Source: Planctomycetota bacterium (GTDB lineage: Bacteria; Planctomycetota; Planctomycetia; Pirellulales; Pirellulaceae). Taken from it: 5,881 nucleotides of DNA. The stretch lies in contig JAHWKS010000404.1 in assembly GCA_019347795.1 (NCBI GenBank), forward strand, positions 1 to 5,881, given 5' to 3'. How positions within the stretch are numbered: position 1 is the stretch's first letter; each line of letters starts with the position of its first letter. Made by a program: the position numbers and the translations under genes. Below are positions 1 to 5,881 of this stretch, piece by piece. Below the pieces are notes generated by a model. The model was not told the DNA's origin and ran no database searches. It worked only from the letters and a program-made list of their open reading frames with translations.

Positions 1-49
1 CCTACGCTTCGGTGTGATCACTATCTATACGGCCACGGCGACATTTCCA

Positions 50-2926
50 ATGGCGAACAAGGCCATATTCCCTGGAAAGAGCAGCGGGCTTGCTCCGCTC
101 TACTCTCGCGTCGGTGCGGCCCTTCTGCTCAGTTTCTCGATGCTGATTGGCCTCAGAGAAGCGAACGCTCAAAGCGACGCGCCGAAGTCGCTTGATGAGC
201 GCGTGACAATCGACCTCTTCGCCGAGCATCCGCTGATCGTCACGCCGACGGGCATTGCGGTTGACGGACGGGGGCGGGTGTTCGCGGCTGAGAGCCACAC
301 GCACTTTCGGCCTGACGACTACGACGGGCCGCACACCGATCGCATCGTGATCGTGGAGGATAGCGACGGCGACGGCCGGGCCGACCGCCGGCGGGTGTTT
401 CACGAGGGCTTCACGCACCTGATGGACCTCGAGTTTCATCCCGACGGATCGCTGTATGCCGCCACGCGGATGGACATCCACCGATTGCGGGACACCGACG
501 CCGACGACGCGGCGGATGAGATCACGCCGATCATTCGCATGGACACGACCGGCACGTATCCGCACAACGGCCTTTCGGGCCTGGCGTTCGACTTTCGCGG
601 CGATCTGCACTTCGGCCTGGGCGAAAACCTGGGGCACGCGTACACGCTTATCGGGACCGACGGCGTTCGCCTCAGCGGCGGCGGCGAAGGAGGAAGCACC
701 TATCACGTGCGACCCGACGGGACCCGGCTGCGGCGCGTCTCCACCGGGTGGTGGAATCCCTTCGGCATGTGTGTGGACGCCTTCGGCCGGGTCTTCGGGA
801 CCGACAACGATCCGGGCGCCTCGCCGCCGTGCCGTTTGATTCAGGTGGTGGACGGCGGCGACTACGGCTACGAGTACCGCTACGGCCGGACCGGCCTGCA
901 CCCGCTGGTGTCGTGGACCGGCGACGCGCCGGGAGTGCTGCCGATGATCGCGGGAACCGGCGAAGCTCCCTGCGAAATACTCGCGTACGAAGCGGCCGCG
1001 CTGCCCGAGGCGTACCGCGGATGTTTGCTGGTCGCTTCCTGGGCCGATCACCGGATCGAGTATTATCCCGTCGAGCAAACGCCCAACCGCGGCCTGACGA
1101 CAACCTCTCGGAAGACGCTCATAGAAAGCGCGGGTGAATTTCGGCCAGTGGGGCTGGCGACGGCGCCGGATGGGAGCGTGTACGTGAGCGACTGGGTCTC
1201 TAGCAGTTATGAGCTTCACAAGCAGGGACGCATTTGGCGGATTCGGCCGAAGAACCCGAGAATCGCATCTTCTCCAAATGTGTCGATCACCGGCTGGGAG
1301 GCGATGCGACTGACCGAAACGGAGGAGGCTCGCGTGACGCTTAGAGATTGGGCGTTCTCCCATCACCGCGCCCGTCTCCGGGCGACGGCAGTGCAGGCGT
1401 TGGCGGCCGTGAACGACGCAGCGACGGACTTTGCGAACATCGCCCGTGGCGACGCGGTAATCGCGATTCGGGCATTGGCGCTGCGGCATCACCTGGGCCG
1501 CGGCGGTGACCCGGCGCCGTGGTGCAACGAAGCCACGCCCGCGGCGGTGCGAGCCGAGGCGGTACGGCGCCTCGATCCACAACAGCATCGCCCTCTCTTG
1601 CTCGCGGCGGCGGAAAGCGACGACCCGCTTCTGTTCCATGCCGCCGTTCAAGCCTGGTCGCAGCATCCGCCGGCGGCGGAGGAGTTCGCCGGCCTCGCGT
1701 CGCGGCAACGGCAAGCGGCGCTGCTTGCGATTAAGCGCAGCTCGGCCCGGGACGAGTTCGCCGCATCGCAGCTCGGCCGCATGCTGGAAATGGACGATCC
1801 AGCGGTGCGGTACATCGCGGTCAAGTGGATCGCAGACGATCGACGGGTTGAGCACCAGGACGAACTTCGCCAATTGCTCAGAGATAGAACGCTTGATTAT
1901 CGTCTCTTCCTTGCTGCGACCGCGGCGCTGGACGTGTTGGAGGGGAAGCCGCCCGCCGATCGTCCTGCGCCTTCGCTGCTCCTGGAGCAGATTGCCGACG
2001 ACGGCGCCACAGTGACCATCCGCAAGCTGTCGCTGCGGCTGATCGATCCGAGTTTTCAAGGGCTCACGATCGAGCATTTTGCCGATCTGCTGGATCATCC
2101 CGACGCCGACCTGCGCGTCGAGGCGGTCCGGACGCTCGCGCAGCATCCCGGCGAAGGCCGCAGCGAGGTGCTCGCGGAAGTCGCACGCGACGAGCGGCAG
2201 TCGACGGACGTGAGAGCGTGGGCGATCGCCGGCCTCGCGCCGGAAGCCGAGCAGTATCGTGAAGTGTTGATCGACCTGGCCCAGCATGCTCGCACAGAGC
2301 TTCGCGACGAAGCGCTGCGGGCGTTGGTCGGCGTCGCGCTCAGCAGCGAAGAAGCTCGCCTCCTCCTATCCAAGGCGGCGAAGCACGAAGGCGCGGCGGA
2401 GGCGGTGCGCCGCATCACCGAGGGCTCGCCGGGGGAGCGGCCTACAAACAGTGACTGCGACGCTTGGGAATCGTTGCTCAACGGCGCCGGAGACGCCTCG
2501 GCCGGCGAGCGCATTTTCTTCGGCGCCAAGGTCGGAACATGCTCGCGGTGTCACGAGGTGGACGGGCGAGGAACCGCCGTCGGTCCCGACCTCTCGCAGA
2601 TGGAACGCCGGCTTGCCGCCCGCGGTGATGACGGCCGCCGTTGGTTGCTGAAAACGATCCTCGAGCCGAGCAAGGAGATGGCGCCTCAATACACGCCGTG
2701 GACGATCATCACCACCGACGGTAAGACCCTCACCGGGTTGCCGCGCCGCAGAGGCGGCGGGGTAGAGGCGTACTTGGGCCTGGACGGCGAAGAGTTCACC
2801 GTGCGTAAGTCGGAGATCGAGCTTCATCGCGAGTCGCGCGTCTCGATCATGCCGGAGAATCTACTGGGCGCGCTCACGCAAGGCGAACTGAACGATCTTT
2901 TTGCTTTTCTGCAGCAAAATCGCTGA
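50..2926 (+). CDS. Exported PVC-type dehydrogenase: beta-propeller, HEAT repeats and C-terminal cytochrome c domain
   Basis: This 958-residue protein resembles the large planctomycete/verrucomicrobial proteins that join a membrane-bound-dehydrogenase-type propeller to a C-terminal heme domain (the TIGR02604 and TIGR02603 families). I chose ATG 50 because it gives a good signal peptide: Lys/Arg-containing start, hydrophobic VGAALLLSFSMLIGL, and likely cleavage after Ala-Asn-Ala at residue 40. The frame is open to the window edge, and GTG 14 is an alternative start that would bury the signal 12 residues in. Residues about 50-400 look like a propeller, with an acidic EDSDGDGRAD calcium-type loop and the family-like GWWNPFG and PHNGLSG stretches. 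Residues about 420-800 are alanine/leucine-rich helical repeats of HEAT type. CSRCH (Cys831, Cys834, His835; bases 2540-2554) is a covalent heme c site, and Met934 in SIMPENL is the likely second ligand. It presumably oxidises a substrate outside the cytoplasm and passes electrons to heme. The substrate is unknown. Confidence 0.9.
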   Translation: MANKAIFPGKSSGLAPLYSRVGAALLLSFSMLIGLREANAQSDAPKSLDERVTIDLFAEHPLIVTPTGIAVDGRGRVFAAESHTHFRPDDYDGPHTDRIVIVEDSDGDGRADRRRVFHEGFTHLMDLEFHPDGSLYAATRMDIHRLRDTDADDAADEITPIIRMDTTGTYPHNGLSGLAFDFRGDLHFGLGENLGHAYTLIGTDGVRLSGGGEGGSTYHVRPDGTRLRRVSTGWWNPFGMCVDAFGRVFGTDNDPGASPPCRLIQVVDGGDYGYEYRYGRTGLHPLVSWTGDAPGVLPMIAGTGEAPCEILAYEAAALPEAYRGCLLVASWADHRIEYYPVEQTPNRGLTTTSRKTLIESAGEFRPVGLATAPDGSVYVSDWVSSSYELHKQGRIWRIRPKNPRIASSPNVSITGWEAMRLTETEEARVTLRDWAFSHHRARLRATAVQALAAVNDAATDFANIARGDAVIAIRALALRHHLGRGGDPAPWCNEATPAAVRAEAVRRLDPQQHRPLLLAAAESDDPLLFHAAVQAWSQHPPAAEEFAGLASRQRQAALLAIKRSSARDEFAASQLGRMLEMDDPAVRYIAVKWIADDRRVEHQDELRQLLRDRTLDYRLFLAATAALDVLEGKPPADRPAPSLLLEQIADDGATVTIRKLSLRLIDPSFQGLTIEHFADLLDHPDADLRVEAVRTLAQHPGEGRSEVLAEVARDERQSTDVRAWAIAGLAPEAEQYREVLIDLAQHARTELRDEALRALVGVALSSEEARLLLSKAAKHEGAAEAVRRITEGSPGERPTNSDCDAWESLLNGAGDASAGERIFFGAKVGTCSRCHEVDGRGTAVGPDLSQMERRLAARGDDGRRWLLKTILEPSKEMAPQYTPWTIITTDGKTLTGLPRRRGGGVEAYLGLDGEEFTVRKSEIELHRESRVSIMPENLLGALTQGELNDLFAFLQQNR

Positions 2927-3019
2927 TCGCAGATTCATTGCAATCGGCCTCGCCGCAGTTGGGGGAACTGCGTAGAATACGAGGGCTTTGCCGACGGATG
3001 GGCGCCGGTTTCACGGGTT

Positions 3020-3039
3020 CGCGAAGCCCCACGGCTTCG
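3020..3039. repeat. REP-like hairpin (perfect 8-base inverted repeat)
   Basis: GCGAAGCC (3020-3027) and GGCTTCGC (3032-3039) are exact reverse complements around the 4-base loop CCAC. The element lies in the gap between the cytochrome gene and the DUF1571 gene, 93 bases after the first stop codon. No T-run follows, so it is not a standard intrinsic terminator. From memory, similar GAAGCC-type palindromes are common between genes in planctomycete genomes, which suggests a dispersed REP-like repeat. That part is recollection and could not be tested here. Confidence 0.5.
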
Positions 3040-3128
3040 CCCGCGGTTTGTGATTCCTGCAGGCGCCGCCGGGCGATAAAAGCCTGTGGGCCCCGGCGTC
3101 AAGTGCTGATCGTCTCCCACTCCTACTT

Positions 3129-3135
3129 GGGGAAG
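3129..3135 (+). promoter_or_regulatory. Probable ribosome binding site of the DUF1571 gene
   Basis: GGGGAAG lies just before ATG 3139, with its GGGGA core five bases upstream. It helps decide the start: the same frame is open back to 2938, but only ATG 3139 combines a purine-rich Shine-Dalgarno-like site with a signal peptide immediately downstream. Confidence 0.4.
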
Positions 3136-3138
3136 ACT

Positions 3139-4041
3139 ATGAGAAAGTTTGCGTGGATCCATTCGATGGCTTCGTGGTGCGTTCTGGCTTCGCCTCTGGC
3201 GGCGGTGTTGGCGGTCACCGTGATGTGCGACGCTCAGCAACCGCGCGACGTGCGGCTCCAGGAGCCGGTGTACCGCGTCACCAAGCGGACCTCGCAGCCG
3301 GCGAAAGCCGCCGAAGCCGAGCATCCGCTCGATCCGGCGCTGCGAGTCGCCCGCGAGGGGCTGGAGCGGATCCGCCGCGACGTGCGCGACTACACCTGCA
3401 CCATCGCCAAGCGGGAGCGCGTGGGGGACGTGCTGGGCGAGTACGAATACATGTTCGCCAAGATCCGCAACGGCAAGGAGGTTGACGGCCGCGAAGTCGT
3501 CCCCTTCAGCGTGTATCTCAGCTTCCTTAAACCCGACGAGATCAAAGGCCGCGAGGTGATCTATGTCAAAGGGCACAACGGCAACAAGCTGTGCGGCCAC
3601 GAGGGCGGCCTCAAGGGAAAATGGCTTCCCACGGTCTGGCTCCCGCCGGACGGCGCCTTCGCCATGCGCGGCCAACGCTATCCGATCTACGACATCGGCA
3701 TTGAGAACCTGGTCGAAAAGCTGATCGAGAAGGGAGAGACGCAGAGGAAGTATCCCAACGTCGATGTGAAGTTCTATAACAACGCCAAGGTGAATGGCCG
3801 AAGCTGCACCTGCATCCAGCTCCTCCACCCGGAAAGGCACGCCGACCTCGACTTCCACGTCGCCCGCATCTACATCGACGATGAGTTGAAGCTCCCCATC
3901 CGCTATGAGGCGTACGACTGGCCGAAAACCGCCAGCGGCAAGCCGGAGCTGTTGGAGGAGTACACCTACATCGACCTGAAGATCAACGTGGGACTCACCG
4001 ACGCGGACTTCGACGTCAAGAATCCCAACTACGCGTTCTAA
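3139..4041 (+). CDS. Exported DUF1571 family protein
   Basis: This 300-residue protein matches the DUF1571 family (PF07608), which is known mainly from planctomycetes and has no established function. ATG 3139 gives MRKFAWIHS followed by a hydrophobic stretch to about residue 30, a probable signal peptide. The Cys after TVM does not form a good lipobox, so I do not call it a lipoprotein. The conserved domain runs from about residue 65 to the end. Recognisable family segments are RDYTCTIAKRER near residue 84, DFHVARIYIDDELKLPIRYE, and the C-terminal GLTDADFD then KNPNYAF. Four cysteines fall in the exported domain (Cys87, Cys152, Cys223, Cys225) and could form disulfides; this is inference. The frame extends 67 codons upstream, but that part is Arg/Ser-rich and looks non-coding. 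The hydrolase starts 19 bases downstream, so the two are probably on one transcript. Confidence 0.88.
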   Translation: MRKFAWIHSMASWCVLASPLAAVLAVTVMCDAQQPRDVRLQEPVYRVTKRTSQPAKAAEAEHPLDPALRVAREGLERIRRDVRDYTCTIAKRERVGDVLGEYEYMFAKIRNGKEVDGREVVPFSVYLSFLKPDEIKGREVIYVKGHNGNKLCGHEGGLKGKWLPTVWLPPDGAFAMRGQRYPIYDIGIENLVEKLIEKGETQRKYPNVDVKFYNNAKVNGRSCTCIQLLHPERHADLDFHVARIYIDDELKLPIRYEAYDWPKTASGKPELLEEYTYIDLKINVGLTDADFDVKNPNYAF

Positions 4042-4060
4042 GGCGGCCCGCGCCGCCGCA

Positions 4061-5005
4061 ATGCTGATGAACGGCGCCGAAGCGACAGCGGCTCGACACC
4101 CTCGCCGGCCCTGGCTGCGGCGCCTGCGGAGGATGGCTGTCTCCGCGGCGATTATCTACCTCGTGCTCTTGGCGCTGCTGATGCTGTTTGAGGAAGCGCT
4201 GATCTTTCCCGCCCCCCGCTATCCGCTGGGGGACTGGTCGCCCGCCGCGCTCGGCCAGGAGGAGGTGTTCTTCGAGGCCGAGGACGGGACGCGGCTGCAC
4301 GGCTGGTACGTGGCGCCTCCGTCGCCGCGAGCGTACGTTCTCTTCTGCCACGGCAACGGTGAGCACGTCGGCTTTCTCGGCGACTACCTGGCCTATCTCC
4401 GCGACGAGTTGAACATCGCCGTCTTCGCTTTCGACTATCGCGGTTACGGCCGCAGCGAAGGAAAACCGAACGAGGAAGGCATCCTGGCCGACGGCCGGGC
4501 GGCGCAGGCGTGGCTGGCCGATCGCGCGGAAATCGCTCCCGGCGAAGTCGTGCTCTGGGGACGCTCGATCGGCGGCGCGGTCGCCATCGATCTTGCGGCG
4601 GCCAACGGCGCCCGCGGGCTGATCGTGGAGCGCGCGTTTACCTCCCTTCCCGATGTGGCGGCCCTCCATTTTCCATGGGCGCCGGTGCGGTGGCTGATGC
4701 GCAACCGCCTCGACTCGCTGCGGCGCATCCAGGACTACCGCGGTCCGCTCCTGCAAAGCCACGGCACGGTGGACTCGATCGTCCCGTTCGGCCTCGGCCG
4801 CCGGTTGTTCGAGGCCCATCCAGGCCCCAAGGAGTTCCTCCCCCTCCAAGGCCACGACCACAACGACCCGCCCGCCCCCGAGTGGCACGACCGCATCGAC
4901 CACTTTCTCGACCAACTCTCCGATTCAGCGAAGCTCAGCGACTTGCTGGCATCGGGAACGGGAGCGAAAATCGATAGCCGGGAATCCTCGAAACGATCGC
5001 AATGA
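4061..5005 (+). CDS. Membrane-anchored alpha/beta hydrolase (BEM46/ABHD13-like)
   Basis: This 314-residue serine hydrolase has the standard alpha/beta-hydrolase landmarks in order. FCHGNGE (His97-Glu101) is the oxyanion-hole loop, DYRGYGRSEG follows, and GRSIGG carries the nucleophile Ser169. HGTVDSIVP supplies Asp238, and GHDHND supplies His267 or, less likely, His265. The HND form is typical of BEM46/ABHD13 relatives. An arginine-rich start (RHPRRPWLRRLRR) precedes one hydrophobic helix at about residues 26-43. By the positive-inside rule the catalytic domain should then lie outside the cytoplasm, anchored to the membrane. The substrate is unknown; an esterase, thioesterase or lipid-processing role fits the fold. 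Its start is 19 bases after the DUF1571 stop, with no clear Shine-Dalgarno site, so translational coupling is possible. ATG 4067 is an alternative. ATG 4133 would remove the arginine cluster and is less likely. The last 25 or so residues are polar and probably disordered. Confidence 0.88.
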   Translation: MLMNGAEATAARHPRRPWLRRLRRMAVSAAIIYLVLLALLMLFEEALIFPAPRYPLGDWSPAALGQEEVFFEAEDGTRLHGWYVAPPSPRAYVLFCHGNGEHVGFLGDYLAYLRDELNIAVFAFDYRGYGRSEGKPNEEGILADGRAAQAWLADRAEIAPGEVVLWGRSIGGAVAIDLAAANGARGLIVERAFTSLPDVAALHFPWAPVRWLMRNRLDSLRRIQDYRGPLLQSHGTVDSIVPFGLGRRLFEAHPGPKEFLPLQGHDHNDPPAPEWHDRIDHFLDQLSDSAKLSDLLASGTGAKIDSRESSKRSQ

Positions 5006-5011
5006 AAACGA

Positions 5012-5029
5012 GCTGCGTCCGCTGCGTCC
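5012..5029 (+). repeat. Tandem dimer of a 9-base unit (GCTGCGTCC x2)
   Basis: Two exact adjacent copies of GCTGCGTCC lie seven bases after the hydrolase stop codon. The unit is related, in opposite orientation, to the CGGACGCAT dimer at 5527-5544. It runs directly into the pyrimidine-rich tract. Confidence 0.6.
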
Positions 5030-5087
5030 CTTTTCCCCTCGCCCTTTCCGTCGCCCCGTCCCTTTTCCCCCCGCCCTGTTTCTCTCA
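5026..5087 (+). repeat. Pyrimidine-rich tract with a 20-base direct repeat
   Basis: The plus strand is almost entirely C and T from 5027 to 5085, broken by a few single G residues. Within it, 5026-5045 and 5058-5077 are direct repeats that match at 19 of 20 bases (GTCCCTTTTCCCC, then T or C, then CGCCCT). The tract fills much of the 170-base gap between the hydrolase and the small membrane protein. It has no hairpin followed by a T-run, so it is not an obvious intrinsic terminator. Pyrimidine-rich, unstructured RNA of this kind could serve as a Rho loading site on the plus-strand transcript, but that is only inference. Confidence 0.6.
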
Positions 5088-5175
5088 CGAACCTGCTCGA
5101 ACGACCTCCAGCTTGGATGTCTGCGAGCTTGGGCCAATACGAACAGGTCATTCCAACATAGACTGACACGAACTC

Positions 5176-5382
5176 ATGAACGCTAGTATGAAGGCAGTGC
5201 TGAGTGGTGTCGGTGCTGGACTTGTCACGGCTGCTGTGTGCGCCATCTTCTTTGGCGTTTGGGGTGGCGACGAGGCATACGATTCGCCCACAGTCAAGAT
5301 CACTCTCGGAATCTGTGTATTTGTCACTGCTTTTGTTTCGGCGAGAGTTGCGTCGGCTTCAAAGAAAACTGGCGGCGAATAA
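5176..5382 (+). CDS. Small two-helix membrane protein, function unknown
   Basis: A 68-residue open frame that I do not recognise. It has two hydrophobic segments, about residues 7-29 (VLSGVGAGLVTAAVCAIFFGVWG) in glycine/alanine-rich style and about 40-60 (VKITLGICVFVTAFVSARVA). A short polar loop with GDEAYDSPT joins them, and the tail is lysine-containing (SKKTGGE). This pattern fits a small hairpin-like integral membrane protein and is hard to get from a random frame. The start could be ATG 5176 or ATG 5188 (MKAVLSG); neither has a strong Shine-Dalgarno site. I count about 53% GC, lower than the surrounding genes. No adjacent gene suggests a function. It lies between two related tandem-repeat elements in opposite orientation (5012-5029 and 5527-5544). 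A fortuitous frame remains possible. Confidence 0.6.
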   Translation: MNASMKAVLSGVGAGLVTAAVCAIFFGVWGGDEAYDSPTVKITLGICVFVTAFVSARVASASKKTGGE

Positions 5383-5526
5383 AGCGAATCGCCCCGACTC
5401 ACCGATTAGCAGGTGTCCACGAATCGTCGATGCCGGCCCAGCAGAACTCGGTGGGCAGCAGCCCTCGAACGGAGCAGGGAACGCAGCTCTTTGGTCGCAG
5501 CCGACGAACGACGGAACGGAACAAAG

Positions 5527-5544
5527 CGGACGCATCGGACGCAT
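5527..5544 (+). repeat. Tandem dimer of a 9-base unit (CGGACGCAT x2)
   Basis: Two exact adjacent copies of CGGACGCAT. Read on the minus strand, 5528-5545 gives GATGCGTCC twice, which matches the GCTGCGTCC dimer at 5012-5029 at 16 of 18 bases. The dimer is also bracketed by CAAAG on the left and CTTTG on the right, a short outer inverted repeat. Confidence 0.6.
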
Positions 5545-5639
5545 CCCTTTGATCTCAGTCAACGAACGGCGAACGACGCCTCGCGTTCCACGACGACGCC
5601 GGCAGCGGGATACGATCACCCGCTACGCCGACATCTCGG

Positions 5640-5659
5640 CCACCAACCGCCACCAACCG
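5640..5659 (+). repeat. Tandem dimer of a 10-base unit (CCACCAACCG x2)
   Basis: Two exact adjacent copies of CCACCAACCG lie about 90 bases before the DUF2332-like gene. The unit length is not a multiple of three, which fits non-coding DNA. It is probably a slippage duplication, and no function is evident. Confidence 0.6.
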
Positions 5660-5750
5660 TAGTCGGAGGGCAAGTGTCAGAACGACTCGCAAAGCTTGCT
5701 CGCTAAGCGTCTCGGCGTTAACAAAGCGACGCAGAAGGAAGTCGGTGACC

Positions 5751-5881
5751 ATGGCGCCCGACCGGGAAGTAATCGCCGCCAAGCTCCGCGGGTTCGCCGA
5801 GCGGAATTGTCGGGGGGAGTCGCCCCTCTACGAGGAGCTGTGCCTCCGGACGGCGGCGGACGAGCGGTTGCTGCAAATCAT
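5751..5881 (+). CDS. DUF2332-like protein, N-terminal fragment (runs off the window)
   Basis: Only the first 43 codons are present; the gene continues past the right edge. The translation includes KLRGFAERNCRGESPLYEEL and then CLRTAADERLLQI. The pattern 'FAE...RG.SPLYE.L...AAD..LL' resembles the start of DUF2332 proteins (PF10094), bacterial proteins of roughly 350 residues whose biochemical function is not established. ATG 5751 is preceded in frame by GTG 5745 (GTG-ACC-ATG). The purine-rich AGAAGGA at 5733-5739 is 5 bases from the GTG and 11 from the ATG, so GTG 5745 may be the true start. The family call rests on a short stretch recognised by eye. High GC and strong G/C bias at third codon positions support real coding. 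Confidence 0.65.
   Translation, partial: MAPDREVIAAKLRGFAERNCRGESPLYEELCLRTAADERLLQI

Larger units (their letters stand above)
5383..5744. other. 362-base stretch without a convincing gene
   Basis: Several short open frames cross this stretch on both strands, but all give arginine/serine/proline-rich translations with no domain signature, as GC-rich non-coding DNA tends to. It holds two short tandem duplications (5527-5544 and 5640-5659) and many scattered copies of ACGAAC/CGAACG. I see no tRNA-like fold, no terminator with a T-run, and no strong sigma-70 promoter. The best -35/-10 pair near the downstream gene, TTGCTC at 5696 and TAACAA at 5719, matches only three of six bases in each box. 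Confidence 0.5.

Noticed and set aside
2..2287. A 761-codon open frame on the minus strand opposite the dehydrogenase gene
   Set aside because: Its translation is rich in Arg, His and Pro with no domain signature, while the plus strand encodes a clear signal peptide, propeller, HEAT repeats and heme motif. In GC-rich genes the antisense frame is often open by codon bias.
2973..2978. TAGAAT as a possible -10 box upstream of the DUF1571 gene
   Set aside because: No reasonable -35 box is found 16-18 bases upstream; the nearest TTGCAA (2938-2943) is 29 bases away. The position alone is too weak to call a promoter.
2938..3138. In-frame extension of the DUF1571 gene by 67 codons to an upstream start
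   Set aside because: The extension is Arg/Ser/Cys-rich, includes the hairpin repeat, and would put the signal peptide in the middle of the protein. ATG 3139 has a ribosome binding site and a proper signal sequence.
2935..3858. A 307-codon minus-strand open frame opposite the DUF1571 gene
   Set aside because: It is antisense to a recognised family and has no motif of its own.
4016..4915. A 299-codon minus-strand open frame opposite the hydrolase
   Set aside because: It is antisense to a gene with complete catalytic motifs. Its valine-, arginine- and glutamate-rich translation is typical of a shadow frame.
5114..5141. TTGGAT...CAATAC as a promoter for the small membrane protein gene
   Set aside because: The -10 match is poor, and the spacing had to be adjusted to fit.
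5204..5706. Overlapping plus-strand open frames (5204-5662, 5413-5706) across the gap before the DUF2332-like gene
   Set aside because: They overlap the better-supported membrane protein or the short tandem repeats, are Arg-rich, have no recognisable domain, and no frame stands out by codon use.

Overview
The window looks like an ordinary chromosomal stretch from a GC-rich planctomycete, probably of the Pirellulales/Lacipirellula-like type. This rests on two gene families that are strongly expanded in that phylum: a large secreted 'PVC-type' dehydrogenase fused to HEAT repeats and a cytochrome c domain, and a secreted DUF1571 protein. All supported genes are on the plus strand. There are no RNA genes, CRISPR arrays, insertion sequences or recognisable phage genes.

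Layout. Positions 50-2926 carry the exported propeller/HEAT/cytochrome c protein. A 212-base gap (2927-3138) follows, holding a sharp REP-like hairpin at 3020-3039 and the leader of the next gene. Positions 3139-4041 encode an exported DUF1571 protein. Nineteen bases later, 4061-5005 encodes a membrane-anchored alpha/beta hydrolase of the BEM46/ABHD13 type, and the pair is probably co-transcribed. Positions 5006-5175 are non-coding and hold a pyrimidine-rich tract with tandem and direct repeats. Positions 5176-5382 encode a 68-residue two-helix membrane protein of unknown function, with clearly lower GC (about 53%) than its neighbours. Positions 5383-5744 are 362 bases with no convincing gene and two short tandem duplications. 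From 5745 or 5751 a DUF2332-like gene starts and runs off the right edge.

How the genes relate. The first two proteins are predicted to be exported. The hydrolase is predicted to be held by one N-terminal helix with its catalytic domain outside the cytoplasm. The left 5 kb therefore encodes mainly cell-envelope or periplasm-type functions, but nothing ties the genes into one known pathway.

The least ordinary part is 5006-5744. There a small low-GC membrane-protein gene lies between two related 9-base tandem dimers in opposite orientation. This could mark an inserted cassette, or just intergenic repeats typical of the genome. I did not find a convincing new multi-gene system.
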